Origin: Silene conica | Taxonomy: Eukaryota > Streptophyta > Magnoliopsida > Caryophyllales > Caryophyllaceae | Direction: 5' to 3' | Length of the DNA: 64,000 bases | NCBI GenBank assembly: GCA_029255685.2 | Contig: CM055314.2 | Coordinates: 10,868,399 to 10,932,398 of the forward strand | Part shown: positions 1-12,675 of the stretch, piece after piece | Numbering within the stretch: position 1 is the stretch's first letter | Layout of the letters: each line of letters begins with the position of its first letter | Position numbers and translations under genes: made by a program | The notes under the pieces: generated by a model | Seen by the model: the letters and a program-made list of their open reading frames with translations, nothing else | Databases searched by the model: none | What the model was told of the DNA's origin: nothing

Positions 1-1
1 C

Positions 2-862
2 ATTATTACCTACAATGCTTTGTTGGGTGGGTACTGTTTGCGTGGAGAGATGGAGGACGCAGAAAAACTCCTGGATATTATGGTGAAAGATAATGTCATG
101 CCTGATGTTCTGACTTTCAATATCCTAATCGATGGATATTGCAAGTCTAAAAAGGTTGACAAAGCTTTGGAGATGCTCCGGGATATGCTTCTTAAAGGAA
201 CCCATATAACCCCAACCGTGTTCACTTATAACAGCATTATAGATGCCTTGTGCAAGGCTAAGAGACCCCAGCTTGCACTCCAACTTCGTAAAGACATGCA
301 AAATCAAGGTGTGGCAGCCGATGTGGTCATTTACAATACATTGCTTGACAGCCTTTTAAGAAACGCACAGATTGATGAGGCGCTCTCCATACGTAAAGAG
401 ATGGAGAATAATGGAGTGGCCCCAGATATTACTACATATAATACCATAATTAATGGCCTTTATGTGGCTGGGCGACCATCTGAAGCAGTGGAGGTCTTCT
501 CTACTCTTGTTGCAAAGCGGTTGCAGCCAAATGTAAAAACTTACAATACAATTATCAAAGTCCTATGTAGGCAGGGACAGTTAGGTGATGCAACCAAAAT
601 ATTAAAGGAGATGGCGGATAATGGATGTTCACCAGATGAACGCACCTACAACACAATTATTAAAGGATTTCTCAATGCTAATGATATCTCCACGGCTGTG
701 GGTCATCTTCACACTATGAGGAGCCAAAAGTTTTTTGCCGATGCGGAGATGGTTTCTTTATTTATCAAGTTACTCACTTCCCCCAATATTACTGATATAG
801 ACAAGGCTTTGCTTCAAAAATACTTTCTGGAGAAAAATGGTATGCCGCTCTTTGCAATTTGA
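2..862 (+). CDS. P-class pentatricopeptide repeat protein, C-terminal part (5' end outside window)
   Basis: The open frame is already running at base 2 and ends at TGA 860-862, so the gene enters from the left. The roughly 286 visible residues are about eight consecutive 35-residue PPR motifs, each with the helix-A signature (for example VTYN-, VFTYNSIIDALCK, ITTYNTIINGL, VKTYNTIIKVLC) and a motif-final PD, AD or PN pair. There is no E, E+ or DYW extension: the last motif degenerates and the protein ends about 15 residues later, as in P-class proteins. PPR proteins bind RNA base by base through motif positions 5 and 35 and usually act in mitochondria or plastids; the targeting peptide would lie outside the window. 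The frame has no lesions, so this may be a functional gene. Its target cannot be inferred. Confidence 0.93.
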   Translation: MITYNALLGGYCLRGEMEDAEKLLDIMVKDNVMPDVLTFNILIDGYCKSKKVDKALEMLRDMLLKGTHITPTVFTYNSIIDALCKAKRPQLALQLRKDMQNQGVAADVVIYNTLLDSLLRNAQIDEALSIRKEMENNGVAPDITTYNTIINGLYVAGRPSEAVEVFSTLVAKRLQPNVKTYNTIIKVLCRQGQLGDATKILKEMADNGCSPDERTYNTIIKGFLNANDISTAVGHLHTMRSQKFFADAEMVSLFIKLLTSPNITDIDKALLQKYFLEKNGMPLFAI

Positions 863-1595
863 TATTAATGTTTTTGGGAATGGAATATGACATATTAGGT
901 CAACTTTGCTTATTGAATTTCTAAATTGGTTGATTATTTTCTTTATAATCCTAAAGCTATGTTTTTTTATTGTTCAAATCCGTGTATATAAATATTAAGA
1001 TCATTTGTGAATATTGAGACATAGGAGAATTTTATTTTATCACTACTTCATTTGATGAATTTGTCAAGTGACTTTGCCCTTTCTCATAGTTATAGACTGT
1101 ATCTCTTGTTGGGTTAAATTACTTTTGGCATTTTGAACCTCTGATTTGAGTACTCATTGGTGAGTTTTAGTGATCATTCCTTGTTTTGTTCTCACTAGGG
1201 GAGAAGAAGAGAATGGCTGTTGTCTTATTAGGTTTTGTAGGATGCTTGAATTGTACTTGCATACCCCATTTCGATAAGTCAACCATGTTTAGTTGCAAGG
1301 TGTTGAAATTGATCAGATTTGAAGTCTTGTCTTTGTAGCAGATGTTTTCCAGTATCCCATTGCTGATTTTTTTTTCGCTGTGTAATTGATGAAACTACTT
1401 GATTTAACTTTTTTGTGCAGCTATGACATATTTTGGGCTGTATTTTACATTTATTTTAATGGCTGCTAGTTTTCTCTATAACCCTAAGCCTCTGACTTTT
1501 CTTCTGTTTTTTTTATATTTTTGTGTTGAATTATTTGTGCATTGAAACTTTGATGATAATGAGCAACAATTGATGAGTGGAAAAATGATCTGCAG
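863..1595. other. AT-rich 3' flank without recognisable gene
   Basis: The DNA between the PPR stop and the first TPR-gene exon is AT-rich with several TTTTT tracts and stops in all frames. It may contain the PPR 3' UTR and poly(A) site. I see no exon, RNA gene or repeat that I can name. Confidence 0.5.
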
Positions 1596-4117
1596 AGGAA
1601 GTGGAAAAATGATGCTCACATTGCCGTTAAAGATTTGAACATAGCTCAAAAAATTGATTCATCTTCATTGGAAGCACTCTTGTCCTTGTCTGAAGCGTTA
1701 TCACAGGTGAGTATCCATCTGCTTCTGCTCTACAAGTCAAAAATTGACATTTTTCTGATGTCATCAGCTCATTGGTTTGAAAAAAAAGTGATGATTGCTC
1801 ATGCAGTCTGAACTTTGAAGCCTTAACCGGTGTAAATTCTTTTGGTCCTTTTCTTTATTGAGAGGCCAATTGATAAAATTCTACTAGACACCCCTGTATT
1901 TTTTGAAATACTACGCCCTTCATTTCTTGAAATTCTACATTGTATCCTTGAATTTTACTTTATTTATTAGTTGCTCTATTTTTCTAGAACAACTCCGTGG
2001 GCAATTGACCATACACCACAAACGTAAGTGTGAGGAGGTGGGAAAAGAGATGAGAGAAGGAAAGGGGGGACGGAGAAGGGCGTGGGATTGGAGCAGGCCA
2101 GTATAAGGTTGTCTATGGTGATTGTGGACTTGTGGGGGAGGAGTGATGAGAAGAAAGATGTGAGGGAGATTGGGGTTGTTAATTTAGGTAAAGCTACTGA
2201 AGTGGTGAAAATATGACACTTGGTGGAAATTATAGGTATTTGACGGAAAATTTAACGGAATTTACTGTCACTGTATGTCAGGGGCTAGATTAAACAGCAC
2301 TCCGTAGAATTTTAGGGTAACATGTAGAACCTTAGAAAATGAGGGGTTTCAAGTAGAATTTGATAAAACACAGGGGTGTCTCATAGAATTTCCCTTTGAT
2401 ACTTTTATAGAACTGTATTATTGATGACCTGGGACTGAACTCCTTTCGGTAATAATTGCGCTATATCAACTAGTTATTGTATCTTTGTGTTCTACTTTCG
2501 TGTGTATAAATCTACCTGTCGTGTTTAAGCAGTTCTAGTATATTTTTTTCTCACTCGTTTGGTTGCACATGAATACACGATGGAGGAAAGGGGACGAGGA
2601 GGATCCTATGTCATTTTCCTTGCAAATTTTCAGCTGCTAGAGGGATTTTAAGTAAGCTTGTTGGAGGGTAAATTTATCCCTACATTTCCCTCCAAAGCCC
2701 ATTGGCCAACCAAACAACAAATTTTTCGATTCTTCCTTTCCTTTCAAATTTCTCAATCTAAACCAAGGGTTAGCCTCTAAAAGTCGTCAGGAGTTCGAAA
2801 AAACTGGTTAGATTACAATCTGTTAATTCAGTAGTAAGATTGTTAGGTTACAATTTGTACATACATTTGATGTTAAAAAAACATTTAGGTTATGCACTGT
2901 TGTGGATGTTTGGTAACAAGATGAGAAGTATATTGTCTGATTAATTGTAGTGATCTATCACGGATGGCCAGTTGAACCATTTCTGCTTTTTTTTCATGCA
3001 GTAGTCAATAAACATTCTGTTTTAGTGTTATTATGGCATAATGGTTTCTCCGTTGTGAGTGGCAGGCTCTTTTTATTTACTTGGGTAATGAGCATGATAA
3101 TGATTGAATTTGCTATAGTGACTTTGATAACTTCATTTACTCAATCACAGAGTAATCTTTGCTGAGAGGTTATTTATCTTTCCACCCTTTCCTTAATATA
3201 GGTTTGACAGGTTCTAAAGATGAGTGATAATTTCTATTATTTCTTGCCTGCAGTTGGGCAAGCACAAAGAAGCTCTAGATTTTGCTCTTGCGGCCCAATG
3301 TCTGGACCCATCAAGCGTCGACGTCGCAGAAAGGGTGGAAATAATACAGAAACAGCTATTAGCAGGTTTCTTCCAAAACTCTCGTTACTTTTAAGTTCAA
3401 CTCTCATTTCCATAAATTGATTATTCTTTGCAGTGAGTAATTCGTGTTATGTTGACTATCATCATGCTGATTTCTTCTTGATGATTATCTTTTGGCTTAT
3501 CATCTGGATGGATGGCGGTTTATTTATCATTTAGTTCCTTTCATCAATAATGTCAGTGTAAGGAACGTGAAGTTCAAGAGAAATCAAATAGTAGAGGTTT
3601 GAGGATTTTCCCTCCCTCTCTATGGTATTGTTGAAAGGTTGGTCTGTAGTCTGCACTGCTGCTGTTGTAATTGATTATTATTTAGTAAGATAAGATACTA
3701 TGATGCAGGTCCTATCCAAGTTTCCCTCAGGGTAGTTCCCAAGCAGAATAGTTAATCCTCCATATTGTGTGTTATGTAAAGGTGAAGAGTTTGTCAAGTA
3801 ACAAAAGTTTTCTGTTATGTAATTTTCCTCAGATTGCAGCCTAAATGATTTGGCTTTCATGTAGCACGTTTTTTTTGTTTGGTTTTAAGCTGTTTGTAAT
3901 AAGTACACAGTGCACAAGTTTCACTTGATTTGAACTTTCTAGCTTACTATTCTTCCTGAAGCTGATGCTGCATCATGTCTGATGTGCCTGCATTTGTCAT
4001 AATTTTGTAGCTGAAGATGAAAAGAACAAGCAGTATAATATAATGGAAGGCAATCAACAAAGATTATGCCGGACACGTGAAGCTATTCTGTTGGAGACAC
4101 AGACATTGGGCTGGTAG
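1596..4117 (+). pseudogene. Fragment of ASG2/WDTC1-like TPR protein gene (three exons)
   Basis: Three blocks read as exons with matching phases. Exon a is 1596-1706, after TGCAG and before GTGAGT (37 codons, begins RKWKNDAHIAVKDLN, ends SEALSQ). Exon b is 3254-3365, after CTGCAG and before GTTTCT (begins LGKHKEALDFALAAQCLDP, ends QKQLLA). Exon c is 4011-4117, after TTGTAG (AEDEKNKQYN..., stop TAG). The phase-1 junction b/c rebuilds an Ala codon exactly. The conserved pattern is that of the TPR block of plant ASG2-type (WD40 plus TPR, DDB1-CUL4 associated) proteins, where KRKWKNDA and QLGKHKEAL are adjoining helices; this assignment is from memory of the family. The WD40 part and the C-terminal part were not found, and exon c soon hits a stop, so I call a gene fragment. 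A MULE-like element lies in the first intron. Confidence 0.72.
1872..2395. mobile_element. Non-autonomous MULE-like element with long terminal inverted repeats
   Basis: The left arm (1872-1955) reads AAATTCTACTAGACACCCC followed by further ATTCTAC/ACTACG blocks. The right arm (2300-2395), read on the other strand, gives AAATTCTATGAGACACCCC and the same succession of blocks. The arms are about 85 bp and imperfect. The interior, about 350 bp, has no transposase. No clear target-site duplication could be fixed. It sits inside the first intron of the TPR fragment. Confidence 0.62.
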
Positions 4118-4325
4118 GCTGGTATGATCTGCTTGCTAGACAGTGAATGCTGATCATACCAGGACTTGATTTTGACTGTGTTGCTGTTGTTCTTGAGGGT
4201 TTGAATCTTATCCCCTTTGATCAAGAAGAGATCCAAGTTCAGTTACGTTTATAGAGAGAATCCGATCATTACCATTATTCCATAATCAAGAAGAGATGCA
4301 AATGACATTGCATTATCTTCCGGTT

Positions 4326-4485
4326 ACAACCTGTAGCAGTAAATGTTTCCCTGAAAGGTTTTACTTTTCCGAATACCTGTAGGCTGTAAAATCTGATCTT
4401 GTTCTACAACCTGTAGCAGTAAATGTTTCCCTGAAAGGTTTTACTTTTCCGAATACCTGTAGGCTGTAAAATCTGATCTTGTTCT
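4326..4485. repeat. Exact 80-bp tandem duplication
   Basis: The block beginning ACAACCTGTAGCAGTAAATG occurs twice head to tail (4326-4405 and 4406-4485) with no difference that I can see. It lies about 200 bp after the stop of the TPR fragment. Perfect identity points to a recent slippage or replication event. Confidence 0.95.
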
Positions 4486-4767
4486 ACAAGAAGGTTTCGT
4501 ATCCCAAGTCGGGGGCTTAAAACGAGTACAGCATGTTATTGTCTTATCGCGGGTATTTCTAGTTCATAATGGTAGATCGAGTGTGAGAATGGTGGGAATT
4601 ACTGAAATTAATGTGAACCAAACATGTACACGGTAAACATTAAAACAAGAGTTCTAATTACGAAAACAAAATTAAGAACGAAAATAGGAATGTAAATAAG
4701 AACTAAAAGAGCCATGTATATGCTCATAATCTTCATCTAACAAGCAACGGCTTATTAGAACCATGTC

Positions 4768-4878
4768 TTAAAAATGGCACTTCTCATCCTCGTCCATCAA
4801 GTCACAAAAAACCGCCACATCGCTCCTTAGCATACGTTGCAAAGAATCATACTTCTCGTCCTCGTCCTCGTGCATCAT
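4768..4878 (-). pseudogene. Possible short acidic C-terminal gene fragment
   Basis: On the minus strand a 36-codon frame starts at tandem ATGs (MMHEDEDEKYDSLQRM) and ends CDLMDEDEKCHF-stop. An AG acceptor-like TGATGTAG lies just upstream, so it could be a last exon. It is strongly acidic with a repeated DEDEK pattern, unlike chance translation of the AT-rich surroundings. I do not recognise the family, and chance is not excluded. Confidence 0.3.
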
Positions 4879-4885
4879 ATTGTAG

Positions 4886-7203
4886 CTACATCAGCAAACA
4901 AAAATGTTGCGGAATAGCATTCATTAAAATGAAAACTTATAACACGTAAATTTTGCTACATAGCCACAATGTTTGGAGTAATCTCCATAACATTGCTCAA
5001 AGCTCATATATACTAAGCATTACAGGAAAGACGACGAGCAAATGATATTAAATGGAGCAAACGAGCAGCTATAAGCCGTGACAATTGTTGGATTTCATAT
5101 CCGAGTTTAAAGGAGACACAATGGCACAAATCATCAAAGCAACTTATCCTATGATCGTACAAGTAAACAAGTTATTGTAATTTGTATCAACTCCTTTACA
5201 CTAAAAACAAAAGTTATGTATAAAATGTTAATTCAGCCAATATACGGGAATCAAATAAAATTACAAACACAAACAAAAGTTTCGACCTCGTTTTGCGTGT
5301 CATTACTTGATTGTATCACCCATTGCTCTTATTCTGCATATTTGGTTTCCTCACTTAATCATTTTGCATAGGGTTTTAGGCTACAAAACTTACTTTCCTC
5401 ACTTAAGCATTCCATAATTTACTTAATCTTTTAGTTAATCTTACTTAGTCTCTCCTAGTTTCTCCAAGTTGTTCAATTGTTTACATTTTGACATTTGGGT
5501 GTAATTTGAAGACATTTGAGAGAATTCTTCTTATGTATCCAGTTCCTTGATTTAATATAACTTATTTTCAAGTCCTGTTGAGCTCATGGGAGATAATAGT
5601 GAACCAATAAACTTGCCTTTTTCCAACGGGGAAAGCATAATATCTACAGATAAGTTTGCCTGTACCATAAGTTTGAAAGAAATCAAAGTACTCTTCCAGG
5701 ACTTATATAAACTGCTCATCTCCTTGAGTCATTTAGGCTATAACCTCCAAAAAATACTAAAGGCGGCAGCATGAGAGGAACACTAAATATCGGTCAAACT
5801 TACATTGTAAGGATCGAGTTTACAATCTTGAAACTAACATTACCAAATAATCAAATTCATCTGCTTTCACCTTCCTTCATCTACAAATGTACGCGCTAGT
5901 GTCTGCCTTAGCAGCCTGGTCCGACAAAATAAAATTAACAGTATATATACCATTCTGCTACTGTTCTTTTGCAGATGTACAAATAAGTTTGTAGATGAAA
6001 ATAAGCTTGGCATGTGGCTTCGATTCTGTATACAGAGTAATATAATCTTTTACTCCTTCCCATTTAAATTGTTCTTTTGGTGGTCAAATGATGTTGGCAA
6101 TCGACATTGACGGTTATTTTCTCATAGTATAACAATATTTTAAAACTTTTCGAAAAAAAATGTAGTTATGATAAATCAAACACGATACTAAATTATATCT
6201 CTACATGTAGTAGGAGAAATTAATGGTCAAAGATGAAATCAAACGTATAATAGCAATAAAATTGCACTTGAACTATGGCCAAGTTTACACTTCCTCGTTT
6301 CATATACCCATATGTTACACAATGTGAGATTAAGTAACAAAGAACAAAATAAAAATAGCCAACTTTCGATGAAGCGTGACAAATATAATTCAATACATGT
6401 GAGTTGTGACGCAAAATCGCAAATCTTTTCATAGTGATCATTCTAATAAATAACTCTAATATTAAGTAATCAGACATATAATAGCAATTAAATTGTAGCT
6501 CAACTTTGTTTCATATACTCCTTAATAAAATATACAGTGGAGCACTGTTAAAATGCATCTCCGAAAAGGTTTAGCAAATGAGTTTTCATTATTTGGTCAT
6601 TTGGGGTATTAATGCTGCAATTACAAGCGAAATTGGGGATATTTTTTGACAATTTTTGGGAGGTTTTAAGTGAATTTACCTTCTAATTATCACTCGTCCC
6701 TTTTTGGTTTATCATATCAAAGGTTTTTGTTTTCCCCAATTGTACTTCGATTCCTACTCAAGATCAACTGATGAAGGAGCCGAAAAAGCCTTATTTATTT
6801 TAACCAGTTTTAAGTTCAGGATTCAATATACTGGTAACAAATGAGATATTCCATCAAACACTAAAATGATTCAGTCATAACACCAAAAATCATCAAGAAT
6901 AAGTGACAATAACGAATTATCATCATATAAATTAATATAAACCCTAATTATCATCAATGAAAAAGAAATACACATTAAATTGATGAATATAAACAATAAT
7001 TTCGACTAACTTAATTGATAAATTGAAAATTTCAAAAGACATAAAAATATAAACTCTAATTTCACAAAAATAAAAATCAATTTCAAGTATTTACCTTATT
7101 GAATCCACAAGGTCCATTGACGAGGAAAGCATAACGAGATTGAATTGACAAAGTCAAGAATGCGATTGACATGGGAAAAATAGGCGTCCATGAGATTGAT
7201 GCT
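4886..7203. other. AT-rich intergenic DNA, nothing recognised
   Basis: Stops are frequent in all frames. A short frame at 5586-5774 (+) has no recognisable domain. Around 6045-6110 the phrase TACTCCTTCCCATTTAAATTG resembles the edge of a Stowaway-like MITE, but the opposite end was not found. The rest is simple AT-rich DNA. Confidence 0.5.
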
Positions 7204-7782
7204 CAAACTGTTGGAGTTATATGCCTCACCATTAATTCGATCTATTCTAAAGAGTTAATGTGTGATTGTGATGTTTTATGTAAACTTCCTTGCAATTGAA
7301 GTTTGGAGTTAAGGAAAGCTTATGCAACGGATGCTAAAGCTATGCATTTGATGGAGTAATGAAGAGTATGTGTAACATATGGTGAAGTACGCAAGTGAAG
7401 ACAATTGATGGAATTGTTACAAACGCACTTGCTTATTAATTTTCAATACACTATAAATACATCACTATTTGTTCTCCGCAAATACATCACACACAAAAAC
7501 TATAACAACAAATATTAATCTTCTCTTCCTTTTTTATTACCTACTCTCCATAATCATTGAGAGTTTAATAGCTTGACTATTTTATAGTCCCGAGAAAATT
7601 ATCTTTGTACTCCCACATCATTATAGTGAAGTACTTGGCTCTCTCGCCGGTGGTTTTTACCTCTATTTAAATAGGGGTTTTCCACCTAAAAATCTTGGTG
7701 TTATTTTATTGTCTTTATTTTATTTCTCTTAAATCTTTGGTTGAATTTATTCACTTCCATACTCTATATCCCCTACACAAAC
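7204..7782 (+). mobile_element. Copia-type solo LTR with CAAAC target duplication
   Basis: A 569-bp block, 7209-7777, begins TGTTGGAG and ends CCCTACA. It is flanked on both sides by CAAAC (7204-7208 and 7778-7782). Inside are a CTATAAATAC TATA-like site (about 7451), the phrase CTCTCGCCGGTGGTTTTTACC and GGGGTTTTCCACC, which are familiar U3/R features of plant Copia LTRs. No PBS, gag or pol adjoins it, so it is a solo LTR left by LTR-LTR recombination. Confidence 0.88.
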
Positions 7783-7971
7783 AAACAGAAATAATTGTGT
7801 TGTAAGCATCGAAGAGGAAAACAAAGACTCAGGATAAAATATGTAAAACGACGGAGCGTTAGATGGTATGAGGTGTGGGTAGTTAGCTAAGTTAATCTCA
7901 TTAATGGTTATTACGAGTGGTTCTCATAGTTCTCATTAGTCATTATATGGGTGATTCTTACCGAATCACGA

Positions 7972-8110
<139 letters not shown>

Positions 8111-8288
8111 CCGGATCACGTGAGACCGCCTATTACGGTGAGGCCGCCGAACCCTTACTATGTTGCACATGATTTTCAATGTTCATTGGACTAATTTCAA
8201 TGGGATGAAAATTATGGGTCATTTATAACAATTCATTTGACCCAAATATTTTTTCTATCTAAAAAAATTATAAATTTTGCTCTTTTTC

Positions 8289-9870
8289 TTATTTCGTGAA
8301 AATTTAGACTTCAAATATTTGTTTACTCACAAAATGTTTAATTTCTTATTTTGTGAATCTTCGACCTTAATTTGTGAACTCGGGACCTTATTTCGTGAAA
8401 TTTAGACTTAAAATGTTTGTTTGCTCACAAAATGGATAATTTCTTATTTCGTGAATTTCGGACCTTAATTTGTGAAACCGAAACCTTATTTCGTGAAACT
8501 TGGACTTAAAATGTTTGTTTACTCACGAATTGTTTAATTCGTGAATTTTGGACCTTAATTTGTGAAACCGGAACCTTATTTCGTGAAACTTGGACTTAAA
8601 AACTTTGTTTAATCACGAAATGTATAATTTCTTATTTCGTGAATCTTTGACCTTAATTTGTGAAGTCGGGACCTTATTTCGTGAAACTTGGAGTTAAAAT
8701 ATTTGTTTACTCACAAAATGTTTAATTTCTTATTTCGTGAATCTTGGATCTTAATTTGTGAAACCGGAACCTTATTTCGTGAAACTTGGACTTAAAATAT
8801 TTGTTGCACACAAAATATATAATTTTTTATTTCGTGAATCTTGGACCTTAATTTGTGAAACCGGGACCTTATTTTGTGAAACTTTGACTTAAAATGTTTG
8901 TTTACTCACGAAATTTTTAATTTTTTATTTCGTAAATCTTGGACCTTAATTTGTGAAACCGGAACATTATTTGGTAAAACTTGGATTTAAAATGTTTGTT
9001 TACTCACGAATTGTTTAATTTCTTACTTCGTTAATTTTGGACCTTAATTTGTGAAACCGGAACCTTATTTCGTGAAACTTGGACTTAAAATGTTTGTTTA
9101 CTAACGAAATTTTTAATTTTTTATTTCGTAAATCTTGGACCTTAATTTGTGAAACCGAAACCTTATTTCGTGAAACTTGGACTTAAAAAGTTTGTTTAAT
9201 CACGAAATGTATAATTTCTTATTTCGTGAATCTTGGACCTTAATTTGTGAAGTCGGGACCTTATTTCGTGAAACTTGGACTTAAAATGTTTGTTTACTCA
9301 CGAATTGTTTAATTTCTTACTTCGTGAATTTTGGACCTTAATTTGTGAAGTCGGGACCTTATTTCGTGAAACTTGGAGTTAAAATATTTGTTTACTCATG
9401 AAATGTTTAATTTCTTATTTTGTGAATCTTGGACTTTAATTTGTGAAACCGGAACCTTTCGTGAAACTTGGACTTAAAATATTTGTTTACTCACGAAATG
9501 TTTAATTTCTTATTTTGTAAATCTTGGACCTTAATTTGTGAAACCGGAACTTTATTTCGTGAAACTTGGACTTAAAATATTTGTTTACTCACGAAATGTT
9601 TAATTTCTTATTTCGTGAATCTTGGACCTTAATTTGTGAAACCGGAACCTTATTTCGTGAAACTTGGACTTAAAATATTTGTTGCGCACAAAATATAATT
9701 TTTTATTTCATGAATCTTGGACCTTAATTTGTGAAACCGGGACCTTATTTTGTGAAACTTGGACTTAAAATGTTTATTTACTCACGAAATTTTTAATTTT
9801 TTATTTCGTAAATCTTGGACCTTAATTTGTGAAACCGGAACCTTATTTCGTGAAACTTGGACTTAAAAAT
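8289..9870. repeat. Minisatellite, about 16 copies of a 98-bp unit
   Basis: The phrase GGACCTTAATTTGTGAAAC recurs about every 90-101 bp (near 8362, 8460, 8550, 8649, 8746, 8842, 8940, 9039, 9135, 9235, 9336, 9431, 9526, 9625, 9719 and 9816). Each unit also holds CTTATTTCGTGAA once or twice and TTTACTCACGAAATG. Copies differ by scattered substitutions and small deletions. Within each unit the half-unit TTATTTCGTGAA recurs, suggesting an older shorter repeat. No coding capacity. Confidence 0.95.
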
Positions 9871-10126
9871 TCAGATTAAGCATATGAGGCCTTTGAATAT
9901 GAGGGACCTGATCGGCGCTCTACTCTCACGTAGCAAAAGGTAACAGTTGAAATCGGCCAATCACGCAATTGTTAGTACTTCAAGGTTTAAGACTCTCAAA
10001 AATGCAGTAGGAGGAAACAGAGGTAATCAGTAGAATTTGGCCATTTTAAAAGGATTTCACATGAAAATTCCGATGGGAAACAAGCTTAGTGATGAATATG
10101 CGCTAAAAGATAGTGGAAAGATGGTA

Positions 10127-10512
10127 TCAAGGCGGCCAGAAACAGTAACACCTATCAACACACTCTTGTGTGGCGTAGATTGGAAGTGGACTAACACTGT
10201 TGGTGACTCCAAATTGGCTGACAGAAATCACAGAATGAATATCATCCAACTCATGGACTGCATCAGCATGCTCATGAGTCAATATGACCTGCAAGTTATC
10301 AACTAATGAAACTGGCTGTCATATTATTTCCTTGAGCCGTGACCCATAGAGTCGAGTCGTTTGCCAACATTATGAAAAGATTTAACTCACGGAATCAAGC
10401 CGAGGAATTTTGTATAATGTGAACCATCGCAGTACTTGCTCGCGAAAGGTCATACCCATATCGATCAATATATAGCTGTGCTCAGTTGTCAATCAGAAGA
10501 GATGTGTTGCAC
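10127..10512 (-). pseudogene. Metallo-beta-lactamase-fold hydrolase gene fragment (two exons)
   Basis: Minus-strand exon A (10512-10391) reads CNTSLLIDN, slips one frame, then SYILIDMGMTFREQVLRWF and ends RLDS before GTGAGT. After an intron ending TTGCAG, exon B (10288-10127) reads VILTHEHADAVHELDDIHSV and then PLPIYATQ before a stop. THEHADA with the downstream LDDI is the metal-binding signature of the metallo-beta-lactamase superfamily, and the flanking words match the plant cytosolic family of putative metallo-hydrolases as I remember it. The internal frameshift in exon A, the stop TGA and the missing remainder make it a relic. A plus-strand frame over the same bases (10037-10306) is an overlap artefact. 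It lies between the minisatellite and a (TA)n tract, in a region rich in other gene pieces. Confidence 0.78.
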
Positions 10513-10730
10513 CTGTACATATGTTGTCGACTCTTTTCATAAGGAGTAGTAAATATTTCATGTAATCAACTAACATGGTCCTCAAATTTTGAACAGCTAA
10601 AATGGATCCTATCAAATTTCATCTCAAACAAGAATAAATCGTATTTCGCTACAAAGCAAAAGAATTTGGATTTGAATGGTAGAGATGAGTCCGGCAGCCT
10701 CACCCTAAGAAGGGTGCCTCGCGTGATTCA

Positions 10731-10735
<5 letters not shown>

Positions 10736-10812
<77 letters not shown>
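10736..10812. repeat. (TA)n microsatellite
   Basis: About 77 bp of pure TA dinucleotide, just left of the candidate Helitron. Confidence 0.97.
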
Positions 10813-10814
<2 letters not shown>

Positions 10815-10973
10815 GATCATGTAAGTATTAGTTATATATTTGAGGATTGAGGATTACTACATACCTCAGATTTAAGAGATCCAACGTCCAATTATTGAGC
10901 GCGAATCATTAAGGGCAAAAATGACATTTCACCATGCGCGTATATAAACTCAATTATCGGCCAAATTTCGTCA

Positions 10974-12675
<1,702 letters not shown>

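Noticed and set aside
2560..2740. Possible hAT-like MITE (CGTTTGGTTG ... CAACCAAACAA)
   Set aside because: Only about 10 bp of inverted sequence, no clear target duplication and unclear borders.
10037..10306. Plus-strand 89-codon frame
   Set aside because: It overlaps in antisense the metallo-beta-lactamase exon, which has clear family motifs and splice sites. The plus frame has none.
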